The position numbers were made by a program, and so were the translations under genes. A stretch of 5,197 nt of DNA, from the NCBI GenBank assembly GCA_003520455.1, contig DOUV01000310.1, forward strand, positions 1 through 5,197. Reading direction: 5' to 3'. Shown here piece after piece: positions 1 through 5,197 of the stretch (the first letter of the stretch is position 1; each line of letters begins with the position of its first letter). This DNA is from Chloroflexota bacterium. Lineage in GTDB: Bacteria; Chloroflexota; Anaerolineae; Ardenticatenales; Ardenticatenaceae. Below the pieces are notes generated by a model. That model worked only from the letters and a program-made list of their open reading frames with translations. It ran no database searches and was not told where the DNA came from.

Positions 1-89
1 CCGGGGAGGACCAACCCGGCACCGGTAATGCCGAGCAGTTTCAGTAGCGTCCGCCGGTCCATTCCGGATACTCGATGCTCTGAAGACAT
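1..89 (-). CDS. Exported protein with twin-arginine (Tat) signal, N-terminus only
   Basis: This is the first 29 codons of a gene that runs off the left edge of the window. The peptide starts MSSEHRVSG and continues into MDRRTLLKLLGITGAG. The RR pair, the following T-L-L-K and the hydrophobic stretch LLGITGAGLVLP match the Tat signal consensus (S/T)RRxFLK plus an h-region, so the product is probably exported folded across the inner membrane. The ATG at 87-89 is chosen because a GGAGG at 96-100 sits 6 nt upstream. A second in-frame ATG just before DRR has no good ribosome binding site. No mature sequence is visible, so the function is unknown. A solute-binding protein of an ABC or TRAP-type transporter is a common occupant of this position beside CoA-transferase and luciferase-like genes, but a Tat-exported enzyme is equally possible. 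It starts 168 nt after the monooxygenase stop, so it may be co-transcribed or have its own promoter. Confidence 0.72.
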   Translation of the reverse strand, partial: MSSEHRVSGMDRRTLLKLLGITGAGLVLP

Positions 90-257
90 TCCTCTCCTCC
101 TCGAGGCAGGGTGCCTGGGGAACTGCGCGGTCGCCCCACGGTTGACCAGGGAGAGCGCCGCACCCCGTCGACTCCCCAAATGCTCACTGAAGTCGTGCTG
201 GCAACGGGCGGGCTCATTGTCCCGCAACAATCAACAGCTGGATGGCTTATGCGGTTG
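90..257. other. Intergenic gap between monooxygenase and Tat-signal gene
   Basis: This 168-bp gap contains no credible gene. It holds the ribosome binding site at 96-100, the 5-bp hairpin at 104-116, and a second short inverted repeat GCGGG/CCCGC (208-212 with 221-225, 8-nt loop). Neither hairpin is followed by a T-tract on the minus strand, so I do not call an intrinsic terminator. I also see no convincing -35/-10 pair. It is the longest gap in the window and the likeliest place for an internal promoter. Confidence 0.5.
96..100 (-). promoter_or_regulatory. Ribosome binding site of the Tat-signal gene
   Basis: On the minus strand GGAGG lies 6 nt before the ATG at 89, inside a purine run. It decides the start, because the internal ATG nine codons later lacks such a site. 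A small inverted repeat, AGGCA/TGCCT with a 3-nt loop (104-116), lies just upstream. It is too short to claim a function. Confidence 0.6.
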
Positions 258-1277
258 TCAGGGGAACGCGGGCAGCACCTCCTTGGCGAAGCGCTCGACC
301 TGACCGAATTGGTCGAGCGACGCGAACCGGCAGATGAAGTGATTGACGCCGGCATCGGCGAAGGTCTTAAACCACCGAATGGCATCGTCAGGATTTCCAA
401 CCGGCCCCCACTCGGCAGGATCGACGTCCCGCGCCGTGGACGTGTGGTAGTACTGGTTGAGGTACGCGCTCACCCCCCGTTGGGCCGCCATGCGGTCGGC
501 GCTGATATTGAGCGTGACCTGGTAGGCCAGCGTATATTCGCCGAACGCCCGCCCGATCTCCTCGGCGGCTGCGCGAATCTGGGCGCGCTGCTCCTGAAAC
601 TCTTCTGGGTGGCCTGCCCGGCAACAGGTCAGCCAGCCGTCGCCGTACCGCGCAATCCGCCGGGCGGCCCGGCCGACAACGGTATCGATGCTGGTCGTCT
701 CCTTCGCCCTCGGGAGAAGGCGCGGGTTGCTCACCACCCAGATCGGCGGTCGCGGTTGGAGCGGGACGAGCGTATCGACCTCGACGCCGGTGAAGAAACT
801 GATGTCGCTGTAGTTGAAGAACTGGCCGCGCGCGGTGACGCATCCCTCGCTCCACAGGCTACGGAGGACGGCCAGGCCCTCCTCAAAGAGAGCCCCGCGC
901 CGCTCGAAATCGAGCCCAAGCGCGGCATACTCGCGCCGCACCCCCTCCTCCGGGTTGCCCATGCAAGCCCCCAGGATCGTCCGGCCGCCCGCCATTCGAT
1001 GCAGGGTGGCCCATTGTAAGGCCAGGTACAACGGATTGCGAGTGGCTGTCACCAGGCAGGCCGTCCCCAACAGGAGCCGCTCCGTCCTCTGAGAGATCGC
1101 CGCGAGCAGCAGCAGCGGCTCGTAGCGCGGCTTGGAGAAGAGGCTATCCCCGACCCACACAGAATCGAACCCCGTGCTCTCGACGACACCGGAGAGATGG
1201 AGCAGATCGTTGAGCGTGTACCCGGGCGCGAGCAACGGGAAGCGATTGTTGAGATTGATCCCAAATCGAGGGCGCAT
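258..1277 (-). CDS. Luciferase-like (LLM class) flavin-dependent monooxygenase
   Basis: A 339-residue protein of the bacterial luciferase-like fold (TIM barrel), using reduced FMN or F420 to oxidise an unknown substrate in the cytoplasm. Family features run in order: an N-terminal beta strand (FGINLNNR, residues 5-12), ESTGFDSVWVGD (33-44), the RYEPLLLLAAISQRTERLLLG segment (51-71), NPLYLALQWATLHRMAGGRTILG (81-103), the REYAALGLDFERRG motif (115-128), the LWS helix (141-143), PPIWVVSNPR (177-186) and RIARYGDGWL (207-216). A C-terminal block, VGNPDDAIRWFKTFADAGVNHF, is typical of the family. The length is normal and the protein looks intact. The ATG lies 1 nt after the CoA-transferase stop (TAGcATG) and has no strong ribosome binding site at normal spacing, so translation is probably coupled. 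The usual conserved glycine-rich WVGG after PPI is here WVVS. Cofactor (FMN or F420) and substrate cannot be decided from the sequence by eye. Confidence 0.93.
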   Translation of the reverse strand: MRPRFGINLNNRFPLLAPGYTLNDLLHLSGVVESTGFDSVWVGDSLFSKPRYEPLLLLAAISQRTERLLLGTACLVTATRNPLYLALQWATLHRMAGGRTILGACMGNPEEGVRREYAALGLDFERRGALFEEGLAVLRSLWSEGCVTARGQFFNYSDISFFTGVEVDTLVPLQPRPPIWVVSNPRLLPRAKETTSIDTVVGRAARRIARYGDGWLTCCRAGHPEEFQEQRAQIRAAAEEIGRAFGEYTLAYQVTLNISADRMAAQRGVSAYLNQYYHTSTARDVDPAEWGPVGNPDDAIRWFKTFADAGVNHFICRFASLDQFGQVERFAKEVLPAFP

Positions 1278-1278
1278 G

Positions 1279-2475
1279 CTAGAGGAGCCCCGCTTCCTGC
1301 AACGAGCTGATCTGCTCGTCAGAATACTTCAGCACCTCCCGCAGGATCATCTCGGTGTGTTGGCCCAACAGAGGCGGAGGGAGATATTCGGCGCTCACGC
1401 CTGCGACCTTGACAGGGCTGCCCAGCATGGACAGCCCCTGAATCAGAGGGTGGTCTACGTGAACGAGCATCTCCCGCGCCACGATCTGTGGGTCGGCCAA
1501 CACTTTGTCCACCGTATTCACCGGACCGCACGGCACTCCCTCGGCCTCGAGCCGATCAAGCCACTCCTCGGTCGTCCGGCCTCGGAAGATCCCCTCCAGG
1601 AGTGGCATGATCTCGTCCCTGTGCTCCAGCCGGGCTTGCTGGTCCATGAAACGAGAATCGGCTTCCAGTTCCGGTTCTTTCAGCGCCCGGCACAACGCTC
1701 CCCAGAATTTCTCGGCGAAGATCGCGATGACCAGGTAACCGTCGGCGGTGGCGAAGACGCCGTACGGCACGACCGACTGGTGGTGCGACCCGACCGGCTC
1801 CGGCACCGGGCTCCCGGCCAGGTAGTATTGGGCCACGTAGGTCAGCAGGGATGTCAAACAGTCCAGCAGGCTCAGATCGATGCAGGCGCCCTCGCCGCTG
1901 CGAGCGCGCGCGTAGAGCGCGGCCGAGACGGCCTGGGCCGCGTACATCGCTCCGGCGAGGTCACCCATTGGGATACCCATCCGGACCGGTGTCCGGCCCG
2001 GCTCGCCGGTGATGCTCATGGCGCCACTCATCGCCTGGAGAACCAGGTCGAAGGCCGGGCGATCCCGGTGTGGCCCCACCAGCCCGAAGCCGGAGATCGA
2101 GCAGGCGATGATGCGCGGGTTGATCTCCCGCAGGGTCTGGTAATCCAGACCGAGCCGCTCCGCCACGCCCGGACGATAATTCTCGACGACGACGTCCGAG
2201 ACACGTACCAGATCGTAGAAAACCTCGCGCCCTGCCGGCGCCTTGACGTCGAGCGTCATGCTGCGCTTGTTGCGATTGATGCTCAAGAAGTAGGCGCTCT
2301 GCCCCTCCAGAAAGTAGGGTGGCATGCCGCGCATCGGGTCGCCCCCACCGGGCGTTTCGATTTTGATGACCTCGGCACCCATATCGCCGAGGAGCATCGA
2401 CGCGAAGGGGCCTGCCAGAAACCGGGTCAGGTCGAGGACGCGCACACCCGCGAGCAGTGGGGTCATCTTCGTCAA
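1279..2475 (-). CDS. Family III CoA-transferase (CaiB/BaiF type)
   Basis: A 398-residue, full-length class III CoA-transferase, which moves CoA between an acyl-CoA donor and a carboxylic acid through aspartyl-CoA intermediates; members act as intertwined dimers. The N-terminal signature is clear: GVRVLDLTRFLAGPFASMLLGDMGAEVIKIE (10-40) followed by GDPMRG (45-50). Then come SINRNKRSMTLDVK (65-78), DVVVENYRPGV (94-104), the SISGFG motif (126-131) and DLVLQAMSG (143-151). The catalytic aspartate is expected at D172 in IPMGDLAGAMYAA, matching Asp169 of formyl-CoA transferase. The start is taken as TTG at 2473-2475, because AAGGAAG (2482-2488) lies 6 nt upstream; the ATG three codons later (2466) would be 15 nt from it. 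The gene overlaps nothing upstream (103-nt gap to the hydrolase) and is coupled to the monooxygenase downstream. The family covers carnitine, oxalate, succinate, mesaconate and aryl-acid substrates, so the substrate here is not assigned. Confidence 0.95.
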   Translation of the reverse strand: MTKMTPLLAGVRVLDLTRFLAGPFASMLLGDMGAEVIKIETPGGGDPMRGMPPYFLEGQSAYFLSINRNKRSMTLDVKAPAGREVFYDLVRVSDVVVENYRPGVAERLGLDYQTLREINPRIIACSISGFGLVGPHRDRPAFDLVLQAMSGAMSITGEPGRTPVRMGIPMGDLAGAMYAAQAVSAALYARARSGEGACIDLSLLDCLTSLLTYVAQYYLAGSPVPEPVGSHHQSVVPYGVFATADGYLVIAIFAEKFWGALCRALKEPELEADSRFMDQQARLEHRDEIMPLLEGIFRGRTTEEWLDRLEAEGVPCGPVNTVDKVLADPQIVAREMLVHVDHPLIQGLSMLGSPVKVAGVSAEYLPPPLLGQHTEMILREVLKYSDEQISSLQEAGLL

Positions 2476-2578
2476 GCCGCACTTCCTTCAATCAACCTAC
2501 AACGTGCGGAGTGGCAGGCGACCGGCGAGCCGCGACCCTCGCCTCCCAGGTCACCGATCACTTCGCACCCATCGTTCC
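2476..2578. other. Gap between hydrolase and CoA-transferase
   Basis: This 103-bp gap holds the ribosome binding site of the CoA-transferase (AAGGAAG, 2482-2488). It also holds a 6-bp inverted repeat, AGGCGA (2516-2521) with TCGCCT (2539-2544), with a 17-nt GC-rich loop. No T-tract follows on the minus strand, so it is not a standard terminator. It could be a weak attenuating or mRNA-stability hairpin between two parts of the operon, or chance in GC-rich DNA. Confidence 0.4.
2482..2488 (-). promoter_or_regulatory. Ribosome binding site selecting a TTG start
   Basis: AAGGAAG on the minus strand is 6 nt before the TTG at 2475 and 15 nt before the nearest ATG (2466). The spacing favours the TTG as the real start of the CoA-transferase, adding three residues (M-T-K) before the ATG-encoded methionine. 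Confidence 0.55.
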
Positions 2579-3250
2579 TCATACCTCTTGGGGGAGCGGC
2601 TCCATCTCGCGCCAGATCTCGAGGATCTCGGACGAATCGGCGACCTTCCCGAGGAAGCGATCGGCATATGCCAGCGCCTCCTGGTGGGCCTTATCGCTGT
2701 ACGTCGAGGTGCAGTCCGCCAGAAAGGTAACGTAATAGCCGCGCTGATATCCGCCGATTCCCGTGGCTTGGGCGCACACATTCGAGGCGATCCCGGTGAT
2801 AATCAGGGAGTCGCGCTCGAGCGACTTGAGCACCATGTCCAACTCGGTTTCGAAAAAAGCATCGTAGCGATGCTTCTCGACGATGCGGTCGTTGGGTCCC
2901 TGCTCGAACTCGAAGATGTCGGCACCCCAGGTCCCCTTGATGCACAGCTCCCTGTCACCGTTTTTCTCGCGTTGCTGGCGCACGGCAGGGGGCATCGTCA
3001 GTTCGTCGAAGGTCAACTGAGTGAAGATCACCGGGATGCTGAGCCGGTGGGCCTCGTCCACGAGCACCTTGATATTCGCAACCGTGTCGAGAATCGGTCG
3101 CATATCCGTCCCCATCTTGGCGAGCGCGCCCTCAGGGTGGCACATGTCATTCTGGATATCCACCACGATGACGGCCGCGCGCGAGGGGCTCACGCGCCCC
3201 TCGAGACTCGGACCATTGTCGATGAACGGTGACGTATACGTCGCAGGCAT
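2579..3250 (-). CDS. Cysteine hydrolase, isochorismatase superfamily, RutB-like amidohydrolase
   Basis: A 223-residue cytoplasmic hydrolase. The family's catalytic triad is visible: D31 in VIVVDIQND, K126 in VEKHRYDAFF and C159 in GIASNVC, with the AS-N segment before the cysteine expected to carry the non-proline cis peptide. The sequence CIKGTWGADI (103-112) and the post-cysteine block (GYQRGYYVTFLADC) resemble ureidoacrylate amidohydrolase (RutB), N-carbamoylsarcosine amidase and biuret hydrolase relatives, which cleave ureido or amide groups through a cysteine acyl enzyme. The length fits the family. The ATG at 3248-3250 is chosen for its strong GGAGG (3257-3261), 6 nt upstream. The reading frame stays open a further 77 codons upstream to a TTG at 3481 and includes a HyuA stub (described separately), so an N-terminally extended form is conceivable. 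The actual substrate is unknown; genuine isochorismatase is unlikely, given the RutB-like motifs and no siderophore genes nearby. Confidence 0.92.
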   Translation of the reverse strand: MPATYTSPFIDNGPSLEGRVSPSRAAVIVVDIQNDMCHPEGALAKMGTDMRPILDTVANIKVLVDEAHRLSIPVIFTQLTFDELTMPPAVRQQREKNGDRELCIKGTWGADIFEFEQGPNDRIVEKHRYDAFFETELDMVLKSLERDSLIITGIASNVCAQATGIGGYQRGYYVTFLADCTSTYSDKAHQEALAYADRFLGKVADSSEILEIWREMEPLPQEV

Positions 3251-3256
3251 ATGACC

Positions 3257-3261
3257 CCTCC
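3257..3261 (-). promoter_or_regulatory. Ribosome binding site of the cysteine hydrolase
   Basis: GGAGG within the minus-strand run AGGGAGGGG lies 6 nt before the ATG at 3250. It supports starting the hydrolase at the homologous methionine rather than at the TTG 77 codons upstream. Confidence 0.65.
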
Positions 3262-3325
3262 CTGGAAGAAACGATGAGTTTCGCAATCGGCAGTCAGCGC
3301 TCTCATCCTGCCGCGACCGTGCCAT

Positions 3326-3481
3326 GGTGTTCCCGGTGGCCGCCAGGATTTTCTCGATGCCGTTGCTCACCCCCGCGGTGGGGTCGCTGGGGGTGGTGAG
3401 CACTTTGGCGTAGTGAATGCGACCGCTGCGGTCGTCAATGAGCACTCCATCGGTGAAGGTGCGGCCGCCATCTATACCCAA
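3326..3481 (-). pseudogene. N-terminal stub of a hydantoinase/5-oxoprolinase A (HyuA-type) gene
   Basis: About 52 residues match the start of HyuA/oxoprolinase proteins, ATP-dependent ring-opening or carboxylating enzymes with an actin/hexokinase-like N-domain: GIDGGRTFTDGVLIDD, then a KVLTTPSDPTAGV segment and GIEKIL. A normal HyuA is roughly 650-700 residues. Here homology stops after AATGNT and the frame continues through about 25 residues of non-conserved sequence into the cysteine hydrolase, so more than 90% of the gene is missing. The TTG start (3479-3481) follows the mutase stop by 12 nt and has two overlapping GGAGG motifs between 3483 and 3490, the better spaced by 4 nt. The phosphate-binding motif, usually GIDVGGTFTD, reads GIDGGRTFTD. 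An internal deletion that also removed any hyuB is the simplest explanation; an assembly collapse is possible. With no stop codon, translation from the TTG would give a 300-residue stub-hydrolase fusion. Confidence 0.75.
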
Positions 3482-3493
3482 GCCTCCTCCGTC

Positions 3494-5105
3494 TCAGATC
3501 CGGAGCGGTTCGCGGAATTCACCGTAGACCTGTTTCATCACGCCGACAATCTCGCCGAGGGTGCAGTACACCTGCACCGCCCGCATCATCGCGGGCATGA
3601 CGTTGCGGCCGGCGGCGCAAACGGCGGCGACTTCGGCCAGCGCCGATGCAACCTCCGCGGCGTCGCGCGTCTGATTCACCTCGGCCAGACGCGCCAGCTG
3701 CTCTTGCAGAGCGGCCTCGTCATACTCATGCAGCTCGACCTCGGGAACCAGGTCCTCATCTTCCGAGCGGAACATATTGACACCGACCTTGACGATTTCC
3801 CCCCGCTCGATCTTGCGCTCGTACTCGTAGGCCTGGCGCGCGACCTCCTGCTGGACCAGACCCTGGCTCACCGCGTTGACGATGCCGCCCCACTCCCGGT
3901 CCACGCGCTCCAGCTCGGCGACGATGCGTTTCTCCATCTCGTTGGTCAGCCACTCGATGTAGTAGGAACCGCCGAGGGGGTCGACGGTATCGGACAACCC
4001 CATCTCGTAGGCCAGAATCTGCATTGTCCGGAGCGAGAGGAGCTGCGCCCGTGGCGTCGGGATGGTGTAGGCCTCGTCGAAGCAGCACAGCGCGCTGGTC
4101 TGCGTGCCGGAAAGCGCGGCGATCAGTGCATAGTAGGCGCCGCGAATAATGTTGTTCTCGGGCTCCTCGATGGTCAGCCCGAAGCCACCACCACCGGCGA
4201 TCATCTTCATCTCCATCGTGTCGGACTTGTCGGCGCCAAACTCGTTCTTCATGATGCGCGCCCAGAGACGGCGGGCTGCACGGAACTTGGCCACCTGCTC
4301 CCAGAGGTTGCCGAAGATGTTGAAGTTGAAAGAGATGCGGCCCGCAAAGTCGTCGACGTACAGCCCGCGCCGCACGACCTCCTGGATGTAAGCCTTCGCG
4401 ATGGCGTACGCGTAGGCAATCTCCTGGACCGGCGTCGCGCCCGACTCGCGGATGTGATAGCCGCAGACGCTGACCGGGTAGTAGCGGCGCGCCTCGCGGG
4501 CGCAGTACTCGATGGTATCCCCAATCAACCGCATCGAGGCTTCCACCGGGAAGATCCAGGCTCCGCGGCCGATATATTCCTTGAGGATATCATTCTGGGT
4601 GGTGCCGCGGATCTGGTGGGGTGCTACCCCCTGCCGCTCGGCCACCGTCAGGTACATCGCCAGGATGATCGGAGTGACAGCGTTCACCGTGAGGGAGACG
4701 CTGATTTGATCGATAGGAATGCCGTCGAAGGCGACTTCCATATCCCGCAGGGTGTCCACCGCCATGCCGACCCACCTCTCCGGCGGCGAAGGGATCGTCG
4801 GAGTCAAGCCCCATTTGTGTCGGCAGATCGAAGGCGACGTTCAGCGCGTTCTGGCCATGGTCGATCAGGAAGCGGAAGCGCTCATTGGTTGCCCGCGGGG
4901 TTGCAAACCCCGTGTACTGGCGCATCGTCCAGGGGCGGTAGCGGTACATGTAGCGGTGAATACCCCGCGTGAAGGGATACTCGCCCGGCTCACCGATCAG
5001 TTCCTCGTAGTTGATATCGGCGATATCCTCAGGCCGGTAGATCGGCTTCACCTCGATCCCTGATTCGAGTACGACCTTTCGCAGGTCGCTCTCCTTGGGA
5101 GCCAT
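3494..5105 (-). pseudogene. Methylmalonyl-CoA mutase type large subunit, frameshifted
   Basis: Together two overlapping frames encode an almost complete, roughly 537-residue large subunit of a coenzyme B12-dependent acyl-CoA mutase (TIM-barrel domain, no fused B12-binding domain). The N-terminal piece, from ATG 5105, carries GEYPFTRGIH (41-50), RPWTMRQYTGFAT (57-69) and AFDLPTQMG (91-99). The frame breaks after GEVGR near 4767, and the family sequence resumes one frame over at VGMAVDTL and runs to the stop at 3494. The second piece has TTQNDILKEYIGRGAWIFP, CGYHIRESGAT, FRAARRLWA and DPLGGSYYIEWLT. Substrate residues match methylmalonyl-CoA mutase: Y64 (Tyr89 in Propionibacterium) and, in the second piece, Q, R and YH equivalent to Gln197, Arg207 and Tyr243-His244. 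A ribosome binding site AAGGAG (5112-5117) is 6 nt from the ATG. In the first frame the N-terminal piece runs on to a stop at 4590. No small subunit is in the window. Sequencing error is a real alternative to a true pseudogene. Confidence 0.88.
4763..4775 (-). other. Frameshift point in the mutase gene
   Basis: On the minus strand the bases read GTG GGT CGG CAT GGC in the upstream frame (V-G-R-H-G) and GTC GGC ATG in the downstream frame (V-G-M). Family members read GEVG(K/R)VG(V/M)A here. The expected sequence would contain GTCGG twice in tandem (GGTCGGGTCGGC); only one copy is present. A 5-bp slippage deletion restores every family residue if reversed. The ATG at 4763-4765 has GGAGAGG about 9 nt upstream, so a truncated C-terminal piece of about 423 residues might be translated, though without the Tyr89-equivalent region it should not be active alone. 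Confidence 0.8.
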
Positions 5106-5197
5106 ATTCTTCTCCTTCTTTACAGAATCTCGCGAGAGAAAGCCCAGGGTCTCTTGCCCCGTTCCACCGGAATTCGACCCATAGCGTGCCCGGAGGG
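5106..5197 (-). other. Leader of the mutase gene or tail of an upstream gene
   Basis: These 92 bp precede the mutase. One minus-strand frame is open from the window edge for 25 codons (ending KRPWAFSREIL) and stops at TAA (5120-5122), 14 nt before the mutase ATG and just ahead of its ribosome binding site. That spacing suits the end of an upstream operon gene. However, the other two minus-strand frames are also open over this short stretch, so the evidence is weak and I recognise no family. The stretch also contains a perfect 10-bp palindrome, TCTCGCGAGA (5128-5137). No convincing promoter is visible. Confidence 0.35.
5112..5117 (-). promoter_or_regulatory. Ribosome binding site of the mutase
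   Basis: AAGGAG on the minus strand is 6 nt before the ATG at 5105. It supports this start although the same frame remains open to the window edge. Confidence 0.65.

Noticed and set aside
208..225. Intrinsic terminator after the monooxygenase
   Set aside because: The GCGGG/CCCGC stem is only 5 bp with an 8-nt loop and lacks a T-tract on the minus strand.
111..1019. Plus-strand open frame of 302 codons
   Set aside because: It is antisense to the luciferase-like monooxygenase and has no domain; it is a shadow.
1132..2730. Long plus-strand open frame of 532 codons
   Set aside because: It lies opposite the CoA-transferase and hydrolase, whose family motifs are unmistakable; its peptide is rich in Arg, His and Pro and shows no domain. 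It is a GC-driven shadow.
2579..3250. True isochorismatase of siderophore biosynthesis
   Set aside because: The GTWGAD segment and the operon context fit RutB-like amidohydrolases, and no aryl-carrier domain or siderophore gene is present.
3494..3496. Selenocysteine or readthrough role for the mutase TGA
   Set aside because: The mutase ends at a normal length for the family and a new ribosome binding site follows at once; there is no sign of a SECIS-like hairpin or a need for selenocysteine.
4763..4810. Programmed ribosomal frameshift in the mutase
   Set aside because: I see no slippery heptamer at the junction, and a simple ribosomal slip would leave residues missing, whereas adding one GTCGG restores the family sequence in full.
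3413..4972. Long plus-strand open frame of 519 codons
   Set aside because: It is antisense to the mutase, has low-complexity composition and no recognisable motif; it is a shadow of a real gene.
1..5197. CRISPR array, tRNA, rRNA, insertion sequence ends or transposase
   Set aside because: I saw no regularly spaced repeats, no tRNA cloverleaf motifs, no transposase domains and no terminal inverted repeats near the deletion in the HyuA gene.

Overview
The window is GC-rich, and every gene I can support lies on the minus strand in one direction, so it reads as part of a single catabolic operon. In transcription order (high to low coordinate) it holds: a leader or tail of an upstream gene (5106-5197); a frameshifted large subunit of a B12-dependent methylmalonyl-CoA mutase type enzyme (5105-3494); a roughly 52-residue N-terminal stub of a hydantoinase/5-oxoprolinase A (HyuA) gene (3481-3326); an intact RutB-like cysteine hydrolase of the isochorismatase superfamily (3250-2579); an intact family III CoA-transferase, CaiB/BaiF type (2475-1279); an intact luciferase-like flavin-dependent monooxygenase (1277-258); and the first 29 codons of an exported protein with a twin-arginine signal (89-1), cut by the window edge.

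The combination of class III CoA-transferase, luciferase-like oxidoreductase, HyuA-type gene, amidohydrolase and an exported Tat protein (possibly a solute-binding protein) resembles accessory catabolic clusters of uncultured soil or sediment bacteria such as Rokubacteria, Methylomirabilota, Chloroflexota or Tectomicrobia, and of some Proteobacteria. This placement is a guess from gene content and composition. Nothing in the window fixes the phylum.

Plausibly, the exported protein helps capture a substrate, the monooxygenase oxidises it, the CoA-transferase activates the acid, the mutase rearranges a branched acyl-CoA toward central metabolism, and the HyuA/cysteine hydrolase pair would open and cleave an imide, hydantoin or ureido group. 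That is inference. The pathway as seen here is damaged: the mutase has a frameshift best explained by loss of one copy of a 5-bp tandem repeat, and HyuA has lost more than 90% of its length. No B12-binding small subunit lies in the window.

No RNA gene, CRISPR array, insertion sequence or clear intrinsic terminator is visible. No stretch over 300 bases lacks a gene. The longest gaps are 90-257 and 2476-2578. I found no convincing undescribed system; the interest lies in the two lesions and the in-frame joining of the HyuA stub to the hydrolase.
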